Source of the DNA: Condylostoma magnum
Taxonomy: Eukaryota > Ciliophora > Heterotrichea > Heterotrichida > Condylostomatidae
Length of the DNA stretch: 29,398 nucleotides
Direction: 5' to 3'
Assembly: GCA_920105805.1 (NCBI GenBank)
Contig: CAKKTI010000229.1
Location: 4,506-33,903 of the forward strand
The notes beneath the pieces are model-generated. The model searched no databases and had not been told where the DNA came from. It saw only the letters and a program-made list of their open reading frames with translations. The first letter of the stretch is position 1, and every line of letters starts with the position of its first letter. Positions 1 through 10,240 of this stretch are shown here, one piece after another. The position numbers and the translations under genes are program-made.

Positions 1-498
1 ATCTTTCCTAATAATTTCTCCATGTAAATTATAAGCTGATTATATACCAGATGGCAGGAATAAGCATAACGCTGTAAAAATTGTTAAGTTCCCATAAAAC
101 AACAGTAAAATAAAGAATTTCCTGTTAAAAAATCCTATACAATTTTACACCCAAGGGCAATGGTGATCCATGTTCAAAATACATCGATTGCATACAGAAC
201 AATGATGGCTTCTTTCTGGCTTAAAAACATTGCAAATTAAACAATATCGTTTCTTTTTATATTCTGGGTCTTCTAGATAAAATCCCTGTATAAATTTTAC
301 CCAGTACTCAGGAACCTGTCCTGGACTTGTCAACATTACCCTAAATAGACTTCATAATGTCATTGAAATTAATCCGAGAAGTAATATGTAAAGCAAATGT
401 TGGAGCTTAGTGTCGAATGGGGTATTAATAGTTATTATTAGAGCTGAAGTAAAAATCATAGAAATTAGTAGCAAGGTGTATATCATTTCTCGCTTCAT
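1..498 (-). CDS. DHHC palmitoyltransferase (3' end outside window)
   Basis: Membrane enzyme of the DHHC family, which attaches palmitate to cysteines of target proteins. Two N-terminal membrane segments lie near residues 6-26 and 33-53. The cysteine-rich zinc domain follows (CLIC, HHCSVC, then DHHC at residues 111-114), and then the family motif [15 protein letters not shown]. The Q in PWVQNC is a TAA codon, and a TGA at about residue 49 reads as Trp in MTLWSLF. A further hydrophobic stretch begins before the window edge, so the C-terminus is missing. The start is the first ATG, which places TM1 directly after it. The coiled-coil gene lies just upstream on the same strand. Family assignment is certain; the substrate is unknown. 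Confidence 0.93.
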
Positions 499-568
499 TA
501 TTTAAAATGGATTATTTCAGAACTTGTATAAAAGAGGATAATTAAATACTTTCAAGATAATAATTTTA

Positions 569-1531
569 TTACATACTAGAAACTCTATAATGCCTTCTTA
601 ACAGTTGTTTATCAGATTAAATCTTTGGCAATTAAATCTGTCTTGAAATTTCTTTATGGATTAAATTTGCTGGAAAAACCTTTAGATGAATACTAAACAA
701 TTTTCCTTGATTTTGTAAATAATTAAGTAATAATTACACTGATAATTGCTAAAAATCATCAGAGCTTAGAGTGTGTGCATTAATATTTTATCTTGATCTT
801 CTGATACTCAATGACTGTCTATGAGTTTCCTTACTTGTAAATATTCTTGATCTGTATTAACTAGGCTGTATTAATTAATGCTTAGATTGTTATTGTAATA
901 CTGAATTAATGCAGGATTAGAAAAAGTTTTCTGTACGTTTTTATTCAACCACGAAATCAGTTTAAAGCTTTTAGTACTGTTATATTACATTTCTTATTTC
1001 ACTTAATTCTGATCTGCAACCTTCATACTCTTTATACAATTCTAACAACTGTTATTATTAGCCTGGAGTTAATTAATCAAAGATATTTAGTTAGATGGAG
1101 GTTTTATCACACTAGAAAGATTAAGGATGAGTATTATTAATACTATTTTACTTAAAGCGAATTATTATGTTTTTGCGTAGTAAATTTTATAGGTAGTTGT
1201 TTAAATCCTTTATCTATTGCTTTTATTTCCTGCATATTTCTTTATAATCTGTGATTTATTTACTATTATAGCTCAGCATTTTCTGTTAACTTTTTACTAA
1301 TTTGTCATAAAACTCAACTTACTCTTATAATTCAGGGTTATTTTCTATTTGCTTTTATGCTTATTTAAAATACTTAATCTGTTTTTCAAGTTTACTAAAA
1401 ACTTTATTAAATCTTTCCTATGCTCTAAAATTATAATAGTTTTCATTTGAAGAGAGCTACTTATTAATACGTGTGTCTAGATTGTTATAAATCTCCTATA
1501 ATCTTTGATGTTCATTCAGTACAGGAGACAT
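569..1531 (-). CDS. Coiled-coil protein, unknown function
   Basis: A 320-residue hydrophilic protein with no recognised domain. It is rich in Lys, Glu and Gln with heptad-like spacing in two stretches, roughly residues 30-125 and 170-215, which suggests coiled coils such as those of basal-body or cytoskeletal proteins (inference only). Most glutamines are TAA or TAG, and no TGA occurs in frame over 963 bases. That openness in AT-rich DNA supports real coding. It ends at two adjacent TAA codons (566-571), 68 bases before the DHHC start. It is divergent from the repeat protein, across 161 bases. Under the standard code it would be invisible. Confidence 0.72.
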
Positions 1532-1692
1532 TATGTCTTTGATTTATGCTTCGAATTTTCTTATTTATAAAATAACATCACTTACTTATTCCATTAATAT
1601 TTATACATTTCAATGAATTATTAATCACCCTAGAACTATATACTTCTTCTACACTTAATTATATAATGGAATTATTTGATTAACAGCATCCA
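1532..1692. promoter_or_regulatory. Divergent intergenic region, coiled-coil / repeat-protein genes
   Basis: A 161-base AT-rich spacer between two divergent start codons. It must hold both promoters unless they lie inside the genes. I see no repeated or palindromic element I can name. Confidence 0.4.
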
Positions 1693-2403
1693 ATGCTACT
1701 ACACAAAATTTACGATTTTGAGCGTAGAAACCTAATATCAGGTTAGGAAAAAAGACAGCTTAAAGAACTGATAATCACTGACAATGCTTCTATTCAAGAC
1801 ATATACAACGACTATAAAATAACATAAGATGCCCAGTATCTAGAACAATAGCTTCTTCTATTAGTATAAACTCCATATCAACCCCTTACAATAATTCCAT
1901 CCCGGAATATAGAAGATGACCCTGAGGATTCCTCTCCATTAGGGAACTTTCTCAGATAGCGCAAGAAGAACTTAGATCATCATGAGCCTTGATCTATACT
2001 CCATCCTTAAATTGTAGAAGAAGACACTGAAAACACCGGGTAAAACACTCCGTCATCCCCTGTTAAGAAGCGGCCCTCTATTCTTTTGATTCCTGCTAAA
2101 AACAATGTGGAAGAAGAAGAATAAGAAGACTCCTCTCCTATGGCAAATTTCCTAAGAGACAGAAAAAGAATGATTAATCAAAATCATGATTAAAGAGATG
2201 TTATTCATCCTGTTAAGATAAGTTCACCTGTAAGTGAACCCTCTCCTAGAGCTTTAATTATTCCGGAAAGAGATATTTCCAGTGATCCTGAAGAGTCGTC
2301 TCCTTTAGGAAATTTTCTAAGGTACTAAAAACTTAGTCATACTTAAGATAATGAAGGGCAATTTTCTATTTTAAAACCTCAGAGAATTGAAGAAGATTGT
2401 TAG
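1693..2403 (+). CDS. Protein with three SSPLGNFLR-type repeats
   Basis: An unrecognised 236-residue protein. After an N-terminal charged region (about residues 1-62) it carries three diverged copies of a roughly 60-residue unit. Each copy runs from a hydrophobic/Ile-Pro start (TIIPSR, LLIPAK, LIIPER) through an acidic stretch to a core of DSSPLGNFLR, DSSPMANFLR or ESSPLGNFLR (residues 79-88, 146-155, 201-210), then basic residues. Copies 1 and 3 end alike (WSILHPQIVEED, FSILKPQRIEED). The W there is TGA and aligns with F, which supports TGA = Trp. The stop is probably TAG 2401-2403, right after the repeat ends; TGA 2422-2424 is the alternative. The conserved core looks like a short binding or phosphorylation motif (inference). 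Confidence 0.75.
1873..2400 (+). repeat. Three tandem diverged protein-coding repeats
   Basis: Three units inside the gene above, with cores at 1927-1956, 2128-2157 and 2293-2322. They are conserved at the protein level and diverged in DNA, so the duplication is old and selection seems to hold the core motif. Confidence 0.7.
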
Positions 2404-2527
2404 TTATTTTACAAATAGTTTTGATTATAAGGGTTGTTGTAACTTAAGAAGTTAATGCTATAAAGGAGGATATAATAGCTTTACATACTGTTTTATATAC
2501 TAAATAAGCTAAAAAAAGTTATTAACT

Positions 2528-2830
2528 TTACTCTTCATTGTGAATTTGATCAATAAAATTTTGAATCCGGGATAAAATCTCTTCTTTTGCCTTTGGCGGA
2601 ACTGTTGCCCTGGCTCTTGGCTTCAATTCTTCCACTAGTTCTGGAATAGTTATACTATCCTGCCCTTTATTCTAAATTAACTCCTTGCAGTAAATTTTCA
2701 GCGCATCTTTTCATCCTGTTTCTATTAATTTTTACCTGAGATACTCTTCTAGTCTCTCTCTTTCACCAGTTTCTATTAATCTTCTTTATATTTTATCTTT
2801 TCTTTCTTATAAACTTAGTTAATTTTGCAT
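2528..2830 (-). CDS. ENY2: ENY2/Sus1, SAGA-DUB and TREX-2 subunit
   Basis: Small helical protein shared by the SAGA deubiquitinase module and the TREX-2 mRNA-export complex at nuclear pores. The 100 residues match the family's usual length of about 100 and its hallmark order: LIETGERERLEEYLRQKLIE, TGWKDALKIYCKE, then PRARATVPPKAKEEIL and a final helix. W40 of TGWKD, conserved in the family, is encoded by TGA (2711-2713). The ORF has no TGA after the family's end point, so the stop must be TAA 2528-2530, followed two codons later by TAA TAA. This is one of the clearest proofs that TAA both encodes Gln and terminates. It is convergent with the repeat protein and divergent from the protease gene. 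Confidence 0.95.
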
Positions 2831-3127
2831 AAATGTTTATTGTAAAATTAAAAACATGAGTGTATTACAGTAATTTTACTGGGTAAATTTAGTATAAAGC
2901 AATGCTTATTTCATAGCATAAATTTACTACAATTATATAAAATGACCAAAACTTCATATAGTAGCAACAAACTAATTTATACAGAATAAGCATAATATAC
3001 AAACTCCCCTATCATCCACGCTAATCCTCATAATTTCCCTACTCCAAATATCCCTAAACCCTACTAATAACTCCTCCTAAAATTTCTGGATACAATTCCT
3101 CCATATTCTGTTGAACAAATAATAAAT
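2831..3127. promoter_or_regulatory. Divergent intergenic region, ENY2 / aspartic protease
   Basis: A 297-base spacer between divergent start codons. The ENY2-proximal half is plain AT-rich DNA. The protease-proximal half (about 3000-3120) is unusually C-rich on the + strand and poor in G, unlike other spacers here. It contains a possible 30-codon ORF on the other strand. Confidence 0.4.
3012..3104 (-). CDS. Possible 30-residue micro-ORF
   Basis: The ORF starts MEELYPEILGG and ends at a TGA in the C-rich stretch of the spacer. It is purine-rich on the coding strand, as the real genes here are, and contains three TAG read as Gln. No homology is recognised. It may be chance, or the 5' part of something spliced; I have no support beyond composition. 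Confidence 0.18.
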
Positions 3128-4261
3128 ATGAAAGGAGCTTATTTAGTCTGTCTCTTATCTCTATCACTCGCCGTGATTGACGTAGAACTTCACCCAATCT
3201 ACACTCCTGAGGAGCAACTAGCCCAACTCAAATCCGTTAAAACTCACCAGTTTTTGGAAAATCTAGAAAGTTCTGACATCCCAATTAGCGATGTGATGAA
3301 TGCCTAATACTTCGGAGAAGTGCAAATCGGTACCCCCGGCCAAACCTTCAAAGTAGTATTTGACACTGGTTCTTCCAACCTCTGGATCCCCAGTCACAAT
3401 TGCTGGAGTGCCGCTTGCTGGGTCCACAGCACCTTCAAGTCATCCCAGTCCACCACCTTCCAGTCTACCACTCAGAAGATGGACATCACCTATGGATCAG
3501 GAGCTGTAGATGGAACCGTAGGAATTGACAGCGTTAATATGGGAGGATATGAAGCCACAGGTGTTCACTTTGGCCTTATGACAACCCTAAAGGGTGCTTC
3601 TTTCTTAGCAGCCAAGTTTGACGGTATATTGGGAATGGGATGGCAGGCCATCTCTGTTGATAACTTCCCACCTGTTTTGGAGTACTTGTACAACTAAGGA
3701 AAAATCACTACTAATGAGTTCGCCTTTTACTTATCCAGTTCTCCTGGTAGCGAGGCTAGCAAGTTGACCATTGGAGGATACGATTCTAAGTATGCACCTA
3801 ATGGATTTAACTATGTACCCCTTGTCAGCGAGTCTTACTGGATGATTTCTCTAGGAGGAATCACTGTTGGATCTAACAAAATTGATGTAACTGGAGGAAA
3901 GGCTATTGTTGACTCTGGAACTTCCTTGTTAGTTGGAGACAATGCTATTATTGAGAAAATGAACCCTTATTTGGGAACTGTTAAGTCTGACTGCTCTAAT
4001 CTTGATGATCTTCCTGATATCAATTTCGAGCTAAATGGACAGACTTATACTTTGACCAGTAGGGACTGGGTATTGTAAGTCACTGCTGTCGGAGAAACCG
4101 AGTGTATTGCTGGAATTCAAGGAATGGACTTCCCATCACAGTTGTAAAACTCTATGATTCTAGGAGACGTTTTCATGAGGAAATTCTACACCTTATTCGA
4201 TTATACTAATAAGCAAGTAGGATTCGCTAAGTAGTTTAGGTAAAATTAAGATGTTGAGTGA
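3128..4261 (+). CDS. Pepsin/cathepsin D-type aspartic protease (family A1)
   Basis: Secreted or lysosomal acid endopeptidase. A signal peptide (residues 1-20, MKGAYLVCLLSLSLAVIDVE) and a short propeptide precede the two-lobed enzyme. The catalytic aspartates are D79 (VFDTGSSNLW) and D262 (AIVDSGTSLL), 183 residues apart as in pepsin. The flap tyrosine is Y122 (ITYGSGAVDG), and the small disulfide loop is NCWSAAC. The protein ends with ILGDVFMRKFYTLFDYTNKQ and VGFAK. Family members stop at about this point, so TAG 4232-4234 (368 residues) is the likeliest stop, with TAA 4241 or TGA 4259-4261 as alternatives; the wider limit is given. The first half uses many C-ending codons and more CAA/CAG, the second half A/T-ending codons. 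The next gene starts 12 bases after the TGA in the same frame. Confidence 0.95.
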
Positions 4262-4273
4262 GTTTTTAGTTAT

Positions 4274-7024
4274 ATGAAAATGGAGTAAAAGCTAGAAGGG
4301 TAGGCTGATTAGGTATTGAATTACTAGGATAATTAAGAATGTAGGGAAAAATAAGAGTAGGGGAAAGATGTGTAAGAATTAATTTGTATTGAAGAAGAAA
4401 ATAATAGCTAATAGTTTGACAATATGTAACATTAATAGAAAAGTAGTAAAAGTGGATTTAGAAAGGTGGTTAGATACTAATCCTAGAAGATGACATAACA
4501 TTAGCCTTTATAGATTAAAAGCAAAAGTGAGTTGTCTGGTAATAATGAATCAGAGTAGTAAAATAGAGAATAAACATAGAATAATGAGCTAAAGATAGAC
4601 TTGCTATTTCCTACAAAAACTTAGTAGTAAATGCAATATTATACTCCTAAAGTAACAGTGAATAAATATGTATTCTCAATATCAAATTCCTCATATAGAT
4701 CATAAAGTTCCGAAAGTAATTAAGACAAAGAGTAGAATACTTTAATAGCCTCAGATTTGTTGAAATCATCAATAGATTAACTAGTTTAAACTAATTAAAA
4801 GGCTATAAGGAGAAAAACTGTTAATAATACCAATAGCTCACTTGATAGATAATAATAAATAATTCCAAATTAATTACTATTCAATTTTAATCAATACAAA
4901 TTAGTTGTATAAGAAGGTAAATGAGAAAGGTAATAAGTTAACACATTATCATATGGTACCAATATAAGTATATAGAATTAATAGCTAGATGATATTATCA
5001 TCTAAAAGTAAAAATCTAAGTAAAGTGTATAATCTAGTATACAACCAATGGCATTTTAAATTAATATAGGGTAATAAGATAATATTCATGATTAATACTA
5101 CAATGATAAAGTAGAGTGAGATGAATAAGAACCAGATATTTTATCCCCTTAAATAATTGAAGAAAATAATGTCATAGATAAGAATTAATCAACTGTTTTT
5201 CACAGTTTTGAAGTTGATACAAATATCATAGTTTGTACTATAGATTAAGGCTCAATTGAAATGTATCAAACTGTTAAACAAAGTGAAAGTGATAAAAATT
5301 CAGTAGATTTTTAAAGATACGATGATTCTTAATTGTAAAGTTAATCAAGTAATCATTCGTAATAAAGCAATATAAACTAAGAAAATCAGTATTTTAATAT
5401 TAAATTATAAGAAGATATCATTTAACAAGAAATGGATGAAAATGTATAGAAAATAGATATGAAGAATTAGATTTATCATTAAAAGAGCAATTTAGATGGT
5501 ATTAATAGTCTGTGAATAGATGATTAATATAATGCTGAAATGGTAGAAGAAATCGGGGGTTTCAGCGGAGTATTCAAACCCTCTGATACTGAATTCCAAC
5601 TAAATATTACATAGAATTATATTGATGTAGATGATTCACTATTTAAATCATTTTAACTATTTACATTAAAGGAGAAGTAATTAAAAAGAATCATTAAATA
5701 AAAAGCTTATTCTTCATAAGAAATTGAGTAATCTGTATAAAATCCTTTTCAACTAGCAGAGGATTAATAATCAGGTAGCGATCAAATCTCCCTAAAAAGC
5801 TCTGCAGTACTTTCAAAAGAATTCAACAACTCATAAGATTCTTTCAAAGAACCATTATTAATTACAATTTCATCAACGGAGTAATTAAGTTAAAGCTTTC
5901 ATTATAAAGTTGAATTGAGTAATAGCTAACAATCCTTATTTAATCAAAACTCTGATGAAGCAAGCAATGATAAATAATACGAAGCATAATCAATTAATTA
6001 AGATATACACAAAAAAGCTACTTAATAAAGAAGCTAGTCAATAGATGAACTTTCATTTTAAGACTAGTATTTTATTGAAGAAAATTTGTTATCTCATATA
6101 GAAATCTTCAATCCATAAAATTAAAGTCTCTCGGATGAAATTAGCTTATCTGAATAGAATTTGTAATTTAGCAATTCAAGTATAGAAGAAATAGAGTAAA
6201 ATGACTAATCAAATGAATAATATACTAAAAGAATTCAGTGAAAAGTTCCTAATTATAAAAGAAAATCCTAAAAATTGATATAAATCCAATAATAAGAAAC
6301 AGAAGATCATAGAATATACGAATCTTAAGCTAATGATTCTAGTATTTCACTACAACACAAAGATTAAATAGATGGAATTTCATATGAATAAGCTCTAGAC
6401 ACAGCTCTAATTAAATCCATAGGAACTTCTTAATCCCTTTCTCGCGAATAGCAATCAGCATCTTGCTTTGGAAGACTTCTTATATAATGTACAGCAAATG
6501 CTCCTAAAAGGAGCCTAAGACGTAAAATATAATCCCTTACTTCTTACAAATATAATGACATGGACCCATTGTTTTAATCTATAATTACATCTATTTTCTT
6601 AAAATTTTCAGTAAATTAAGACATAAGTTTAGATGATCTTGGCTTTTAAAACAATTCAACAGGTTAAATTGAATTTTTATCAACCGGATCTTTTTCCCTC
6701 TTATAGATCCTTTACTTACTAGATAATTACTCTCAAATAGCCTTCCAATACCATCAAGTTTGCCTGTAATAGCATATACCAATGTGCCATTCCCTCATAA
6801 TAATTTCAGAACTCCTGATAAACAAATTAAACTCAACAACACAACTCAACCCAATTGTAGCTAAAGTCCCTGACATAATTACAATCCTAAATCAAATGTT
6901 CATAGGCATACTTATTCTACTTATTGAATTCCTTACAGAGCACAAAAGGCCCTACATGCAGATACTCAGAGAAATCGACAATAATTTTCCAGAATATTTC
7001 ACCAAAATCCTCAAACTTAGTTAA
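4274..7024 (+). CDS. Gln-rich 916-residue protein, unknown function
   Basis: One open frame from ATG 4274 to TAA TAA (7022-7027). It is extremely rich in Gln (nearly all TAA/TAG), Asn, Ser, Asp and Glu up to about residue 760, with little hydrophobic content, so it is probably disordered and prion-like in composition. The last 150 residues change character. They are hydrophobic and helical, with few Gln, and include ILIISELLINKLN-like and MFIGILILLIEFL segments, suggesting a folded or membrane-associated C-terminal domain. In-frame TGA occurs only a handful of times (for example VEWDEQ and IQWKVP), far below chance for AT-rich DNA, which supports genuine coding. No family is recognised. The PSMA6 start codon lies 5 bases after the first stop. 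Confidence 0.7.
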
Positions 7025-7029
7025 TAAAA

Positions 7030-7767
7030 ATGAGCAGAGGCACAGGTTATGACCGACATATAACAATTTTCTCACCTGACGGCAGATTGTATTAAGTTGA
7101 ATATGCTTTCAAGGCAGCTAAGCTTCCTAATATCACCAGCATAGGAATCAGAGGCCAGGACTGTGTTGTTTTCTGTACTGAGAGACGAGTACCTGATAAG
7201 AACATAGTTGCAGACTCCGTATCCCGTCTATTTAATATAAGCGACTCAATTGGTGCATGTATGACAGGTTCTTTGCCTGACTCTAGATCTTTAGTAACCA
7301 GACTCCGATAGGAGTCTGCAGAATGGAGATTTAAGAACGGATTCAACACCCCGGTGCACGTTTTAGCAAGCAGGGCTGGGGACTTATCTCAAGTATACAC
7401 GCAGCATGCTTATATGAGACTCCTGGGCGTTATAAGTCTCCTGGGCTCAATTGACGATGAGAGGGGACCATAACTATTCAAGGTAGATCCAGCCGGGTTT
7501 TGTCAGGGATATAAGGGAGTAGCTGCTGGTGCTAAGGAGTAAGAAGCAAACAATTATATAGAAAAGTAATGGAAAAAGGTAGATGGATAGCTAGATACTA
7601 ATGCCGCGGTATAATTGGCTATTGATACTCTGCAAAACGTGATGGCTCAGGAGTTCAAAGCCTCTGATTTGGAAGTTGGGATTTTGACGGTTTAGAATCC
7701 CAGATTTAGAAGAATGGGAGAGGAAGAAATTGAGTCTCATCTTAATGCTATTGCTGCTAGGGATTAG
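7030..7767 (+). CDS. PSMA6: 20S proteasome subunit alpha type-6
   Basis: Outer-ring subunit of the 20S proteasome core, which gates entry of substrates for degradation. The N-terminus MSRGTGYDRHITIFSP followed by DGRLYQVEYAFKA is the alpha-subunit signature, and the invariant Q of YQVEYA (residue 22) is TAA 7093-7095. Later landmarks are VPDKNIVADS, GACMTGSLPDSRS, LSQVYTQHAYMRLLGV, GPQLFKVDPAGFC and EVGILTVQNPRF. The ending AIAARD corresponds to the end of animal PSMA6, giving 245 residues with a stop at TAG 7765-7767 and a second TAA three codons later. No in-frame TGA occurs until about 7912. Reading on would add a hydrophobic tail that no proteasome subunit has, so TAG terminates here. Confidence 0.96.
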
Positions 7768-7807
7768 TTAGGATAAATTCGGAGTTTTTATAAGTACAGA
7801 GTTATTA

Positions 7808-8938
7808 CTAGGATTCTTTTTTCATGGATGATTGTATTGTTGATAACTTCTAGCGTATTTCTTACACCATTTTTTTAGTGTTTTTAAAGTTTTTCAGAAT
7901 TTGTAGGGATTAGGTGAAGTAGTTTTATGCTTATTCATATCTGTTTAAAATCATTAAGATTGTTCCAATTACTTTAAAGTTTTTCGCTTATTGCATACTA
8001 GACCCTTAGATCTGATTTTCAATTTCTTATAGTTCTAAACATTCCTATAAAGCTTATTCATACTCCCCAGCTTTAAGCATTAGCATACACACGTTTCTCT
8101 TAACTTTTGCTATTTTTTTACTGTTTTGCCCAGCATCAACCTCAAATAAACTTTCTGAGTTTCTATACGCGTCTAAGGCGTCTTGATAGTTATTTTGGCT
8201 TTACAGCCACTGAGCAAGGGTAAATGCAATATCTCCAGCCTGTTAATGATCTAAGTCTAGCTCAACTAATAAACTATAAGCTCTGTTTTACAAGTCTACA
8301 GCGTTGGCAAAATCTTTCTATAAGTGGTAAACCTTCGCCATGTCAGTATAAATTTTAATAACAGATTCATGCCTAACCCCGTACGTTGATTCATTGATTT
8401 CCCACATAGTACTCAGGTAGGATAAAGCCTTAGGATAATTCTTCTTTTGTATCATAGCTTCAGAAAGCACTTGCAGTATTGGAGAATTTGATATATTGTC
8501 CTCACCATGGAATCCTTAGTTCATGGTCAAAGCTTTGTCTAGAAGCCCTAAAGACTCGTCTACACTGCCAGCCTATAGATAACATTTGCCTAAAAGTGTT
8601 AAAATATGAGGGTGGTATACTTTACTTTCATCAAATTTAGCAAATAACGTCCCATTCATTTTTAAAGCTGCGATTAAATGTTCCAGTGATTATTCGTAGT
8701 ATTAGTAATTTAAGTAACATTCACCTAAATTTGTATGAGATTAGACCAGTAAAAACTCATCACGCTCATGCACGTTTACTAGTACTTTACACAAGGCTAA
8801 TTGATGGATTCTGATTTAAATCACTCCTTCCTTATCGTTTTACTACTCTCTGTCATATACATATTCGCTAAGAACACGGTTTTTTTCTTCTAGTTCTCCG
8901 CATATACGGTCTGATATACTGACTGGGTATTAATCCAT
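7808..8938 (-). CDS. TPR protein, TTC23-like
   Basis: A 376-residue all-helical protein made of tetratricopeptide-type repeats. Examples are SHTNLGECYLNYQYYEQSLE, LLGKCYLQAGSVDESLGLLD, YTDMAKVYHLQKDFANAVD and IGTILMILNRYEQAQNYF, each with the usual A/G-Y/L-x-x-A pattern. The order and spacing resemble TTC23/TTC23L, proteins of the ciliary Evc zone, which would suit a ciliate. The resemblance is by pattern only, and kinesin-light-chain-like TPR proteins are an alternative. It ends with three consecutive stop-type codons (TAG TAA TAA, 7802-7810), 34-40 bases from the convergent PSMA6 stop. The start is the first ATG and no codon conflicts arise. Confidence 0.8.
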
Positions 8939-9029
8939 TTTATATGCTGCTTTAGGTATAATTAAGTTTGTATGTATAATTATAACCGCAGTTTAAATAA
9001 CAAAAAATCCTAATTAGATTTGTAAACTA

Positions 9030-9368
9030 TCAATTATTTGGCTCGCTTTTATAAAAAACTAGTACAAAACAACTTCCTAGCATTCCTAGTATTCCGCCTA
9101 CTGCTGATATAATAAGTATTGGGAATCCATTGTCTAATAAGTTGTAATTACTTACTTGTTTTGGATTTTTGAAAATATTGGTTTTAGGCTATTTTTTTAT
9201 TAAAATTTCTTTCCCTTCTTTAAAATCTGAGGCTTTTTATAACTATTATTCTTACACTTGTTCAATTAAACTCTTTTCATATGCCTGTAAATCTGCATCT
9301 CCTCTCAATAAAGTATTTTATGCTAAAGAACTACAAATACCTAATACAAATATAACTTTTAGCACCAT
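9030..9368 (-). CDS. Small secreted/membrane protein
   Basis: A 112-residue protein of unknown function. The N-terminus MVLKVIFVLGICSSLAQ looks like a signal peptide. A hydrophilic Gln/Lys/Glu-rich helix follows, then a single C-terminal membrane segment (about residues 82-105, PILIISAVGGILGMLGSCFV) and a short cytoplasmic tail. This is a type I single-pass layout. The end is TGA 9030-9032 followed at once by TAG 9027-9029; which one acts is not decidable. The ATG lies 5-23 bases after the end of the upstream membrane-protein gene on the same strand. It is not similar to any family I know. Confidence 0.6.
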
Positions 9369-9390
9369 CTTATTATAGTGGTTTACTAAA

Positions 9391-10056
9391 CTATTTATTA
9401 ATTCTTTGAAGCTTAATCCATTGATAATTATCTCCAGACTTCCACTCCAATCCATAAACAGAAACTCTTTTGTTTGAAACAGCCAATGCATTCATTAAAG
9501 TGTTTTTTAGTGTATCCTGAGAAGGAGATGTTTTAGCAACTTATCTTCTTCTGCATCTTTACAAATCAGCATTAAGAAAAATAAGAGTTACTTGTATAAT
9601 CATTCCTAGAAGAAATAGTACAATTCCTATGTAGCTTAAAGACTCGTTTTTGAAGTAATAACCATCAATAATTACCATGAAGAAAAATCCTACAAAGAGA
9701 ATCATTGAAATCCAAATGCTGTACTGAGCTAAAGGATCCGGCTTAGGAATTGCTTGTTATAAATCTTCTTATTATCCTTGATTCTTTTAGTTTTATATAA
9801 TAAAAGCTATTTCATTTAAAGTCTTATCAACTTCGGAAAAAGGCATTACTGATACTTCTAATAATCCTTCTAAGAGAGATCATTGCTGATCATCTCCTAA
9901 AGTGTACTTGCCTGATTCATCATCATATACAAAAACTATCACTTCTTTGGTGCATTATGGAGCTTAAGGATGTAGGGACCTTGCACTTTGAAGTGGGCTT
10001 GTTACTAAATATGCCTCTTCAGTAGGAATGCTGCCTCTAGCACTTATTGGTTCCAT
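9391..10056 (-). CDS. Two-TM membrane protein, unknown function
   Basis: A 221-residue protein. The first half is soluble, with VIVFVYDDESGKYTLGDD and a TGA-encoded Trp in DDQQWSLLEG. Two close membrane segments follow (YSIWISMILFVGFFFMVIID and YIGIVLFLLGMIIQVTLIFL), then a basic motif (LQRCRRRQ) and a polar tail containing VYGLEWKSGDNYQWIKL. The frame stays open upstream to about 10,149 but without an ATG, so I start at ATG 10056. The stop is TAG 9391-9393, or TAA TAA at 9370-9375. It is followed almost immediately by the small type I membrane protein, so the two may be co-expressed (inference from spacing). Confidence 0.62.
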
Positions 10057-10240
10057 CTTATTTAAATTTAAAGGAAGAATTAGATACTTACTAATTTGAT
10101 GCTGTATAGTTACTATTGGAATAGAGAAATATGCTAGTATAAAAAACACACACTAAAAGTAGCTGAATTAAAACTAATGAACTAATAGATATAGCTTTAT
10201 TGAGAATTATTTAAATGGTAATAGTTTATATATTGTTAAT

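Noticed and set aside
3128-7024. Protease and Gln-rich frame as one fused protein
   Set aside because: They share a frame and are separated by one TGA, which could be Trp. But the protease reaches its family end at VGFAK, with TAG, TAA and TGA following within ten codons and a new ATG 12 bases on. Separate genes are simpler, although not proven.
7768-7914. Hydrophobic C-terminal extension of PSMA6 up to the first TGA
   Set aside because: No alpha-6 subunit has such a tail. It would overlap the convergent TPR gene's end, and two stop-type codons precede it.
9150-9190. GTAAGT...TAG stretch in the small TM protein as a possible 22-base intron
   Set aside because: The frame is open and sensible through it. 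Removal of 22 bases would shift the frame out of the membrane segment.
9169-9378. 69-residue plus-strand ORF
   Set aside because: It is antisense to the small signal-peptide/TM protein, and its translation shows no protein-like pattern.
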